A stretch of 5,680 nucleotides of DNA from Chrysiogenia bacterium (GTDB taxonomy: Bacteria; JAGRBM01), in contig JAGRBM010000034.1 of NCBI GenBank assembly GCA_020434085.1, positions 1 through 5,680 of the forward strand, written 5' to 3'. The notes under the pieces are model-generated. The model was not told the origin of the DNA. It ran no database searches and worked only from the letters and a program-made list of their open reading frames with translations. The position numbers were made by a program, and so were the translations under genes. Below, in pieces: positions 1-5,575 of this stretch (the stretch's first letter is position 1; every line of letters begins with the position of its first letter).

Positions 1-1374
1 CTCGACGAGACTGCGTTCCAGGAAGCCCGCAACACGCTTGCGACGGATCTCGTATTCGAGGGCGAGCTGGCGCAGGCGCGCCTGCTTCGCCAGATGCACT
101 ACGGCACCGGATTCGACAAGCAGGTGCTTGCGGTGGAGAGTGAGCGGCGCAAGGCGCGCTCGAAGTCCTACCGGGCCGAGCTCGATCTGCGCCTCGATAT
201 CCTGGCGCACTCGCTCCTCGATGTGCGGCGCTGCCGCAAACTCGTCGAAGAGGGCGGCGACAAGACATGGGCGGAGCGCTGTGGGAGCGATCGCTACCAG
301 CAGGTGGTGCAGGGGCTCTCGGAGGATACGCTCGAAGAACTCGATGAGCGCATGGCCGAGCAGCGAGAGAGCCTGAGCCATGAGTATGAGCTTTCCAATC
401 TCGCGCGCGTTCGCGACTTCCGCGTTCTGGTGGCGCTTCGCTACACGCGCCTGCTGGCGCGCTACCTGGGCGTGGACAGCGATCTCGAAGAGGTGCTTTC
501 GTTCCCGCTCGGAACCAACGTGCTGCCCATTGTGGAGCTGGCACGCGCCTACCAGAGCGCGGGCACCGGCAAGTGGTTTGGTGTCGATGCCGGGCACCCG
601 ACCGGCCGGCCGGCACTCATCAAGGAAATCCGCCTGAGCAGCGGCGAGAGTATCTACCGCCGGGAAATGAACGAGCAGCGCGCCGTCGATGAAGAGCTCA
701 GCGCTTCGTGGCGGGAGATCCTTCGCACCGTGGTGCGTTACGGAACCGGGCGACGCATCGACCGCGAACTCCTGCTGCGCACCTCCGATCCCGATCGGGC
801 GGCATCCATCGCGCGGCGTGAGATTCGCATTCCGGCCTTTGGAAAGACCGGCACGGCCCAGCGCTACATGAATGCGACCTTCGCCGGGTTGCTTCCCTAT
901 TTCGGGCGCGAGCAGCAGACCGACGAGGGCGCGCTGCTCGACGGCGCGCAGTCCTTCTCCATCGTCTCCTACGTTGGCTACGATGACAACGAGCCCATGC
1001 GCTCTCCTGCGGGGCAGGCCATTGCCGGCGCGACCGGCGCGCTGCCCGCCTGGCTGGAGACGGCCGAGGCCATTGTGCTCTCGCGCGGTTATGACTTCTA
1101 CATCGACCCCTTTGACCTGCGCTACATTCGCACGCACAGGATTGACCGCAAGATCCCCGACGGCGCGCAGGCCGTTGCCGTGGAGGAGCGCTCGGGCCTG
1201 CCGAGCATTCCCATCGAGACCGGCGATGTCGATAGCTTCGAAGCCAGCAACCGTCCCTACCTGCTCGCCCCGGGTCGGGCAGGGGATTTGAGCTTCCAGC
1301 CCGAGCGAATCGTGCGCCCCTTCGATTTCTCACCCATCGAGGATGCGCAGCGCGCGGGGATGTCCAAGAATTGA
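1..1374 (+). CDS. Penicillin-binding protein, transpeptidase domain, C-terminal part (5' end outside window)
   Basis: The reading frame is open from the first base, so the true start lies upstream; 457 residues are visible and ATG codons inside need not be starts. The protein is recognised as a PBP-type DD-transpeptidase, which cross-links peptidoglycan in the periplasm. Seen, counting from the first visible residue: an LGTN-LPIVELARAY segment (170-184) matching the family's LG-x-x-x-xTPxExAxAY region, the KTG box as GKTGTA (K282), a VGYDD-PM strand (about 325) and GATGALPAW near the end of the domain. About 100 further residues follow. Residues 1-130 are charged and helical, with two cysteines (78 and 94), and do not look like normal transpeptidase sequence. 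At the position expected for SxN the sequence is L131-S-N133, and no SxxK is visible. The SxxK may lie upstream of an insertion, or the enzyme may be degenerate. Assignment to the superfamily is firm; class A (PBP1-like) is likely but not proven because the glycosyltransferase region is not in the window. Confidence 0.85.
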   Translation, partial: LDETAFQEARNTLATDLVFEGELAQARLLRQMHYGTGFDKQVLAVESERRKARSKSYRAELDLRLDILAHSLLDVRRCRKLVEEGGDKTWAERCGSDRYQQVVQGLSEDTLEELDERMAEQRESLSHEYELSNLARVRDFRVLVALRYTRLLARYLGVDSDLEEVLSFPLGTNVLPIVELARAYQSAGTGKWFGVDAGHPTGRPALIKEIRLSSGESIYRREMNEQRAVDEELSASWREILRTVVRYGTGRRIDRELLLRTSDPDRAASIARREIRIPAFGKTGTAQRYMNATFAGLLPYFGREQQTDEGALLDGAQSFSIVSYVGYDDNEPMRSPAGQAIAGATGALPAWLETAEAIVLSRGYDFYIDPFDLRYIRTHRIDRKIPDGAQAVAVEERSGLPSIPIETGDVDSFEASNRPYLLAPGRAGDLSFQPERIVRPFDFSPIEDAQRAGMSKN

Positions 1375-1400
1375 CTCCCGACAAGCGGGGCTTGTATTGT
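1371..1400 (+). promoter_or_regulatory. Candidate sigma70-type promoter for the lipoprotein gene
   Basis: TTGACT (1371-1376, five of six matches to the -35 consensus) and TATTGT (1395-1400, four of six to the -10) are separated by 18 nt and sit 43 nt before the lipoprotein start. The -35 overlaps the stop codon of the PBP gene. The interval contains an inverted repeat, ACAAG-CGGGG-CTTGT (1381-1395), and an overlapping CGACAA/TTGTCG pair (1379-1384 and 1397-1402), either of which could be an operator. This is a prediction from consensus only; the lipoprotein could also be read through from the PBP gene. Confidence 0.4.
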
Positions 1401-1417
1401 CGCGACTCCCGAAAAGC
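1373..1417 (+). repeat. 14-nt direct repeat, two copies 31 nt apart
   Basis: GACTCCCGACAAGC at 1373-1386 recurs as GACTCCCGAAAAGC at 1404-1417, with 13 of 14 identical bases. The start-to-start distance is 31 nt, close to three helical turns, so both copies would face the same side of the DNA. One copy overlaps the candidate -35 and the other falls around the expected transcription start. The repeat itself is plainly visible; a role as a protein-binding site is inference. Confidence 0.6.
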
Positions 1418-1430
1418 AGTTCTTCGGAAC

Positions 1431-1435
1431 GGAGG
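1431..1435 (+). promoter_or_regulatory. Ribosome binding site fixing the lipoprotein start
   Basis: GGAGG lies 7 nt before the ATG at 1443. The frame has an earlier ATG at 1371, but that one lacks a comparable site and would put 24 non-signal-like residues in front of an otherwise perfect lipoprotein signal peptide. Confidence 0.85.
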
Positions 1436-1442
1436 AAATCAG

Positions 1443-2096
1443 ATGCGAAAGTATTGGAGTTTGGCGCTCGTTGCCGTTCTCGCCCTTTCGGCCTGTGAGG
1501 GCCCGCGTGTCGACAAGCTCGAAGAGCGGGTCGCCAGCCTGGAAAACGACGTGACCGAGCTCAAACAGAAGCTCGAACAGCAGCCCGCCGGTACGGCAGG
1601 GACTCTCGATCAGGACCAGCGCCTCAAGGCGATGGAGACCCTCAAGGGTCTTGCCGAGAAGATGGAAGAGCAGACCTTCGAGGCGCGCGAGGGGCTCAAG
1701 CCCGGAACCGGCTCGGTCGAGGTGCTCGTCGTCCCGCGTGAGGACACCAATGAGTCCCGCCAGAATTTCCTGGTGGCGCTCAAGGATCCGCATGCCGATG
1801 GCGTGATGGTGCAGGCGGGCGTGGACGTGATGCTCGGCGACAAGAGCTACGGCAAGACCCCGGCCAAGGGGCCGCTGCTCATTCCCGAGCTTCCCGCCGG
1901 AGAGTACGAACTCAAGCTCAGCGCCGAAGGATTCAACGAGCGCGTCTATCCCTTCGAGGTGCGTGAGGGATACGTCAAGAAGATCGTAACCTTCCTGCTT
2001 GCACCCGGTGAGCTCCACGAGGCGCGCCAGGGGCTGCAGAACCTGATCAATCAGGTCTCCGGCCAGCAGCAGCAAGAGGGCAGCACAGCCCAGTAG
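1443..2096 (+). CDS. Envelope lipoprotein with N-terminal coiled coil and PEGA-like domain
   Basis: This encodes 217 residues. The signal peptide is MRK, a hydrophobic core and the lipobox LSAC, giving lipidation at Cys18, so the mature protein should be membrane-anchored. Residue +2 is Glu rather than Asp, which by the E. coli rule would favour sorting to the outer membrane, although that rule is not universal. Residues 22-46 form a short coiled coil with heptad positions L26, V30, L33, V37, L40 and L44, reminiscent of Lpp-type trimers. A second helical stretch (about 59-85) follows. From about residue 120 to 185 the sequence resembles a PEGA domain: GKTP (137-140), LPAGEYELKLSAEGF (150-164) and alternating beta strands. 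The tail is Gln-rich. PEGA-like modules are surface or periplasmic beta folds of uncertain ligand. The gene lies 68 nt after the PBP gene on the same strand, suggesting a cell-wall role, but the function is unknown. The start was chosen from the signal peptide and the GGAGG site. Confidence 0.85.
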   Translation: MRKYWSLALVAVLALSACEGPRVDKLEERVASLENDVTELKQKLEQQPAGTAGTLDQDQRLKAMETLKGLAEKMEEQTFEAREGLKPGTGSVEVLVVPREDTNESRQNFLVALKDPHADGVMVQAGVDVMLGDKSYGKTPAKGPLLIPELPAGEYELKLSAEGFNERVYPFEVREGYVKKIVTFLLAPGELHEARQGLQNLINQVSGQQQQEGSTAQ

Positions 2097-2117
2097 ATCT
2101 CGCAACGATAACAGTGC

Positions 2118-2148
2118 AAAAAGGCAGGCCCATAGGGCCTGCCTTTTT
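2118..2148. terminator. Bidirectional rho-independent terminator between convergent genes
   Basis: There is a perfect 9-bp stem, GGCAGGCCC (2123-2131) with GGGCCTGCC (2135-2143), around an ATA loop. AAAAA precedes it and TTTTT follows it, so it is a GC hairpin with a U-tract when read from either strand. It lies 21 nt after the lipoprotein stop and 2 nt from the stop of the DUF481-type gene, and should end transcription from both sides. Confidence 0.93.
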
Positions 2149-2150
2149 CT

Positions 2151-2957
2151 TTAGAACTGCACCTTCACGCCGTTGGTGAGGGTGTGGTCGATTTTCTTGA
2201 CGAAGATCGGTGGTTCCGAGTCGAGCTCAAGATTGTAGGCGACGAAGAACTTGAGCCGGTCCTTGATAACAATGAAATCCAGCTCGTTCTGGGAATACAG
2301 GTGAAAGTCGTCGATGGGATGGTCGAAACGCGGCTGGTAGTAGGCCACGGCGCCGAAGATGACCACGTCGGTGAACTCGTAGTTGATGGAGAGATAACTC
2401 CCCAGGCGGTGGTGGCGGGTGCGCTCGCTGGGCACCGGGGGCCCAAAGGGCGGGCTGTCCTCGGCGGCGACGCGCTCGTATTCAAAGAGATAGCCCGCGC
2501 CGAGATACGCAGAGAATCGTTTCTCCTTGCTCTCAAAGAGGCGCGCGCGGAGTCCCGCGCCGCTCAGATAGCGCAAGCTCAGGCGCGCGAATTTGTCGAA
2601 GGCCACCTGCTGGAGCAGCTCGCCCCAGAGCCAATCGCGCAGTTCATAGTTGTAGCGAATGTGCCCGAGGGCCTCGGAGGTGACGAGCTTCTTGTTGGCC
2701 TTTTCCCAGTCGCCGCCGCCGGAGAGGAAAATGAGGTGCTTGCCGCTGAGATACCCCAGCAGTCCGCCACCGGCGAATTCGAACTTGTCAGTGTTGCCTT
2801 CCTTGAGACTGAAAGAGACCTTGGCTTCACCGAAGAAGCCGTCCTTGATCTTGGCGCGCAGCTTTTCGATGTTCGCCACGCGCCCGGCATGGGCGGGAAC
2901 CGCCGCGAGTGCGAGAAAAAGACAGGTGAAGAGCTGGATGAAAAGGCGGCGCTGCAC
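2151..2957 (-). CDS. DUF481-type outer-membrane beta-barrel protein
   Basis: This encodes 268 residues from a GTG start. The signal peptide runs MQRRLF, a hydrophobic core, then VPAHA, with cleavage expected after Ala24. The mature part is dominated by amphipathic alternating strands rich in Tyr, Phe and Gly and ends in Phe (KVQF), typical of outer-membrane barrels. EGNTDK (53-58) matches the GNTD signature near the start of the DUF481 (YdiY-like, 'salt-induced outer membrane protein') family, and the length is normal for it. The function of the family is not established; a small outer-membrane pore or structural role is a guess. An in-frame ATG at 2996 would add 13 residues but has only a poor ribosome site, so the GTG is preferred. 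The gene lies downstream of the nuclease-like gene with a 54-nt gap and ends at the shared terminator. Confidence 0.82.
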   Translation of the reverse strand: MQRRLFIQLFTCLFLALAAVPAHAGRVANIEKLRAKIKDGFFGEAKVSFSLKEGNTDKFEFAGGGLLGYLSGKHLIFLSGGGDWEKANKKLVTSEALGHIRYNYELRDWLWGELLQQVAFDKFARLSLRYLSGAGLRARLFESKEKRFSAYLGAGYLFEYERVAAEDSPPFGPPVPSERTRHHRLGSYLSINYEFTDVVIFGAVAYYQPRFDHPIDDFHLYSQNELDFIVIKDRLKFFVAYNLELDSEPPIFVKKIDHTLTNGVKVQF

Positions 2958-2963
2958 TGCGGA

Positions 2964-2968
2964 CTCCC
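2964..2968 (-). promoter_or_regulatory. Ribosome binding site supporting the GTG start of the DUF481-type gene
   Basis: On the - strand GGGAG lies 6 nt before the GTG at 2957. This decides the start in favour of the GTG over the upstream ATG at 2996, and it also gives a signal peptide of ordinary length (24 residues) with a basic n-region directly at the start. Confidence 0.7.
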
Positions 2969-3011
2969 GAATTCCCCCGGCGCGCGAGTGTAACATCGCA
3001 GGGTCTCATGG

Positions 3012-3827
3012 CTAGTCCCCGCTCTGGGCAGCCCGCAGCTCTTCGAGAAACACGCGCTCTTCTTCGAGGGCCTCGTCCCCCAGCTCTTCGAGCGCGCCGC
3101 GGATGCGCTCGGTGAGCGTGCCCAGCGAGTGCTCTGCGCGTTCCAGGCGCCGCCGATACTGCTCCATGCCACCGCTCAGCACCAGGCGCACGGCCTGCCC
3201 GATGCGCGCGCCCCGCCATGGTTCGACGGGGATGCCGCTTTCTTCCTCAAATGTGAGGATCTTTCGCTGCAGCAACTCGGCGCGGCGCTCGGCGAGCCTG
3301 GTATCGAGGCTCACGCTGCGTCGCTGCAGCGCCTGTCCCTCTTCAAAGCCGCGGTGAAATTCCTCGCGCAGGCGTTCCTGATGGGGGGACTCTTCGATCG
3401 CGCGGCGGAGCAGGGCGGCCAGAAAGGGACGCTCGACGGGTTTGCTCTCAAGCTGGGGTGCCTCGCGCGTGGAAATGAGACGCTCGCCCCTTGGGAGTAA
3501 CAGCCCCCAGCCCGGCGGCACTTCGCTCTCACGAAGTATCTTTGAAGACGAGGCGACGAGCCACCATCGGTCGCAGTAGTCGGAAAAATCCCGCGACTTC
3601 TGGGGCATGCGCACCTCACGCAGCCAGTCGGCGCGGCTGGCCTTGATCTCAAAGCCGTGGATTTCCACGCCCGCGCGCGAATCGGTGCTCACTGCAATGG
3701 CGTCGGCCCGGCGGGTTGCAAGCCTTGGATCGTTGCGCACTTCGAAGAGCACGAGCCATTGCGGCGCCGGATAGCGCCTGCGAATGAGCTCCTGCAACGC
3801 GCGTGCGTCGATGCGTTTTTCCCCCAC
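3012..3827 (-). CDS. PD-(D/E)XK nuclease-like protein (MmcB-like) with coiled-coil C-terminus
   Basis: This encodes 271 residues from a GTG start. The N-terminal 110 residues carry a nuclease-like core: RRADAIAV (D42), then HGFEIKASRADWLRE with the E60-x-K62 pair, then a conserved K77 and YCDRWWLVA (84-92). This D...ExK arrangement followed by a SRADW helix and a CDRWW strand resembles restriction-endonuclease-fold proteins of the MmcB DNA-repair group and many uncharacterised phage and bacterial proteins with the pattern FEIK-SR-DWL. PPGWGLLLPRG (104-114) and the RPFLAALLRRA region (133-143) are also, from memory, typical of those proteins. The rest (about 145-271) is rich in Glu and Arg, mostly helical, probably coiled coil. 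The likely role is DNA cleavage or repair in the cytoplasm; the substrate is unknown. It sits between an oxidase and an outer-membrane protein, with no phage genes in view. The gap to the upstream AGPS-like gene is 67 nt. Confidence 0.72.
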   Translation of the reverse strand: MGEKRIDARALQELIRRRYPAPQWLVLFEVRNDPRLATRRADAIAVSTDSRAGVEIHGFEIKASRADWLREVRMPQKSRDFSDYCDRWWLVASSSKILRESEVPPGWGLLLPRGERLISTREAPQLESKPVERPFLAALLRRAIEESPHQERLREEFHRGFEEGQALQRRSVSLDTRLAERRAELLQRKILTFEEESGIPVEPWRGARIGQAVRLVLSGGMEQYRRRLERAEHSLGTLTERIRGALEELGDEALEEERVFLEELRAAQSGD

Positions 3828-3835
3828 GATGAATT

Positions 3836-3839
3836 CTCC
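3836..3839 (-). promoter_or_regulatory. Ribosome binding site for the nuclease-like gene
   Basis: On the - strand GGAG (within GTGGAGAATTC) lies 8 nt before the GTG start at 3827. No in-frame ATG alternative lies nearby, so the GTG is taken as the start. Confidence 0.6.
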
Positions 3840-3894
3840 ACGCTGACACTCTCACCTGGGAGAGAAGCCTCGCACGGGAGTGTGACAGGGGAGG

Positions 3895-5499
3895 TCACAT
3901 GTCGATGAGAATTCCGGGACTGAGTGTGCCCTTGGGGTCGAGCTCACGCTTGGCGCCACGAAGGGCGGCGGCGAAGAGGTCCGGGCGCTGCCGGTCATAC
4001 CAGGGCCGGTGGTCGCGTCCCACTGCGTGGTGATGGGTAATTGTTCCGCCCAGACGAATGATCGCCTCGGATGCAGCGGCCTTGATCTCGTCCCATTGCT
4101 GGAGGCGACCGCTCTCTTTTCCCGCGGCGAGCACGGTGTAATAGGGGGCCACACCGTCAGGATAGACGTGGGTGAAACGGCAGGAGACGATGCCCGCGCC
4201 GCTCACCTCATGGATCGCAGAGCGCACTGCGTCCTGCACGCCCTCGTGGAATTCCTCGAAACGATCCCACGTAATCGCGGTCTCGAAGGTCTCGATAATG
4301 AGCCCCATGCGCGTGAGCGCGTCGCGCAGATAGGGGCCTTCGAGAAAGGTCCGGCGCCAGGCACCGGCCGCACCGCCGCGCTCTCCGGTTCCCCCTTCGC
4401 GCACCTTGTCCGAGCCCTCGGAATATTTGCCGCCGTGGACGGTGCAGATGTCCAGCGCCCTGCGCATGGCCTCGCGCGGGGGATGGTCGGCCGATTCGAA
4501 GGCGACCAGCAGCACGCTTTTCTTGTCGAATCCCACGCCGGATACGAGGGCTTCTTCGGGGTTGAGCAAACGGCAGTTGGAGGGATAGAGCCCCGACTGG
4601 CCGAGCTCGCGTACGGCATTTGCGGCTTCGTTGAAGTGCTCGAATTTCACCGAGCAGCTTGCCCGGAAGGTGGGCGGGCGCTGCACGCGCATCCAGGCCT
4701 CGGTGATGATGCCGAGGGCGCCTTCGCTGCCGGCGAAGAGCCGGTCGGGGCTGGGGCCCGCGCCGGAGCCCGGCAGGCGCCGCGTCTCAAGCGTGCCGCG
4801 CGGGGTGACGACGCGCACCGACTCGAGAAAGTCCTCGATGTGGGTCTGGTTGGTGGCAAAGTGGCCACCGGCGCGCGTGGCGATCCAGCCGCCGAGCGTC
4901 GAGAATTCAAAGGACTGGGGAAAGTGCCGCAGGGTGAAGTCGTGGGCGGCGAGCTGCTCTTCGAGAGCCGGCCCGTAGGCGCCGGCCTGAATGCGGGCAG
5001 CGCGCGAGAGGGGATCGACTTCGAGCAACTGCCCAAGGTTGCGCAGGTCGATGGTGACCACGGCGCGCTCGCCTCGCGGCGGGGGCTCGACGCCGCCCGT
5101 TACAGAGGACCCGCCCCCAAAGGGAATGGCGGCGTGACCGGCAGAATCGCACCAGTCGAGCACCGCGACGAGTTCTTCCTCGCTTCGGGGCAGGGCAACG
5201 GCGTCGGGGGGATTCGGGTATTGGCGTGAGAGCGCCCGCACGACGTCCCGAAAGGACTTGCCGTAGCTGTGAGCCGCGCGCTCGCGCGTGTCGGTGCTGA
5301 CGATATCGGCAAGTTTGCCGGGGATCTGCGTGCGCGAGGCGGGCAGCTCGATCTCGGCAAGGCTTGGCGGCGCCGATTCGTGCAGCTCGACCTTGCCGAG
5401 CTGCATCTGGATCATCGCGCGCAGGTTCTTGCGGCGTGTTTCATCGATGGCATCTTCTTCGTAGCCCCATCCCCAGAAGCTGCGCTGTTTTGCGCTCAT
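3895..5499 (-). CDS. FAD-binding oxidase of the alkylglycerone-phosphate synthase (AGPS) family
   Basis: This encodes 534 residues with ATG and a strong GGGAGGA site 6 nt upstream. The N-terminus FWGWGYE (8-14) and the RAAHSYGKSFRDVVRA segment (74-89) are typical of bacterial AGPS-like proteins. A VAO/PCMH-type FAD-binding domain follows (about 95-275): IPFGGGSSVTGGVE (125-138), RHFPQSFEFSTLGGWIATRAGGHFA in the region 191-215, LPGSGAGPSPDRLF (242-255) and GSEGALGIITEAWMR (257-271). The C-terminal cap has a SCRFTHVYPDG...PYY stretch (439-454) and THHHAVGRDH (488-497); in characterised AGPS the corresponding Tyr and His-His are catalytic. The eukaryotic enzyme swaps the acyl chain of acyl-dihydroxyacetone phosphate for a fatty alcohol, the committed step of ether-lipid synthesis, using FAD without net redox. 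The full set of motifs makes that activity plausible, but no fatty acyl-CoA reductase or DHAP acyltransferase is in view and many bacterial homologues are untested; another oxidase activity is possible. The upstream neighbour is pyrG, 76 nt away. Confidence 0.88.
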   Translation of the reverse strand: MSAKQRSFWGWGYEEDAIDETRRKNLRAMIQMQLGKVELHESAPPSLAEIELPASRTQIPGKLADIVSTDTRERAAHSYGKSFRDVVRALSRQYPNPPDAVALPRSEEELVAVLDWCDSAGHAAIPFGGGSSVTGGVEPPPRGERAVVTIDLRNLGQLLEVDPLSRAARIQAGAYGPALEEQLAAHDFTLRHFPQSFEFSTLGGWIATRAGGHFATNQTHIEDFLESVRVVTPRGTLETRRLPGSGAGPSPDRLFAGSEGALGIITEAWMRVQRPPTFRASCSVKFEHFNEAANAVRELGQSGLYPSNCRLLNPEEALVSGVGFDKKSVLLVAFESADHPPREAMRRALDICTVHGGKYSEGSDKVREGGTGERGGAAGAWRRTFLEGPYLRDALTRMGLIIETFETAITWDRFEEFHEGVQDAVRSAIHEVSGAGIVSCRFTHVYPDGVAPYYTVLAAGKESGRLQQWDEIKAAASEAIIRLGGTITHHHAVGRDHRPWYDRQRPDLFAAALRGAKRELDPKGTLSPGILIDM

Positions 5500-5506
5500 G
5501 GCCGGT

Positions 5507-5573
5507 CCTCCCGAATATCAGTGCAGGCGCGCACAAGGATACGCGGCCTGCCAGTGCGGGCGCAATCGGGAGG
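5507..5573 (-). promoter_or_regulatory. Nested inverted repeat that could occlude the AGPS-like ribosome binding site
   Basis: Read on the - strand between pyrG and the oxidase gene, CCTCCCGA (5573-5566) is perfectly complementary to TCGGGAGG (5514-5507), which contains the ribosome binding site of the oxidase gene. Inside lies a second hairpin, GCAGGC (5551-5546) with GCCTGC (5528-5523), extended by three more pairs after one bulged C. There is no U-tract, so it is not a standard terminator. The pairing is visible in the sequence; translational control is inference, and such 8-bp pairs can arise by chance in GC-rich DNA. Confidence 0.35.
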
Positions 5574-5575
5574 GC

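Noticed and set aside
698-1384. 228-codon open frame on the - strand opposite the PBP gene
   Set aside because: It is an Arg/Ser/Ala-rich shadow translation overlapping the conserved KTG region of the PBP.
1257-2105. 282-codon open frame on the - strand opposite the PBP end and the lipoprotein gene
   Set aside because: It runs across two well-supported genes on the other strand, and its Leu/Glu/His-rich product mirrors the codons of the lipoprotein gene.
2184-2993. 269-codon open frame on the + strand opposite the DUF481-type gene
   Set aside because: The - strand frame has a signal peptide, barrel strands, a terminal Phe and a terminator; the + strand frame has none of these.
2987-2995. 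TGTTACACT on the - strand, considered as an extended -10 promoter for the DUF481-type gene
   Set aside because: The -10 match is only four of six and nothing like a -35 lies at the right distance; too weak to annotate.
3846-3886. Small inverted repeats (CTCTC/GAGAG and ACACTC/GAGTGT) between the AGPS-like and nuclease-like genes, considered as a terminator
   Set aside because: The stems are only 5-6 bp, one with a long loop, and there is no run of T after them on the - strand.
4009-5229. 406-codon open frame on the + strand opposite the AGPS-like gene
   Set aside because: It is antisense to a gene with unmistakable family motifs, its translation has no recognisable domain, and long antisense frames are expected in GC-rich coding DNA.
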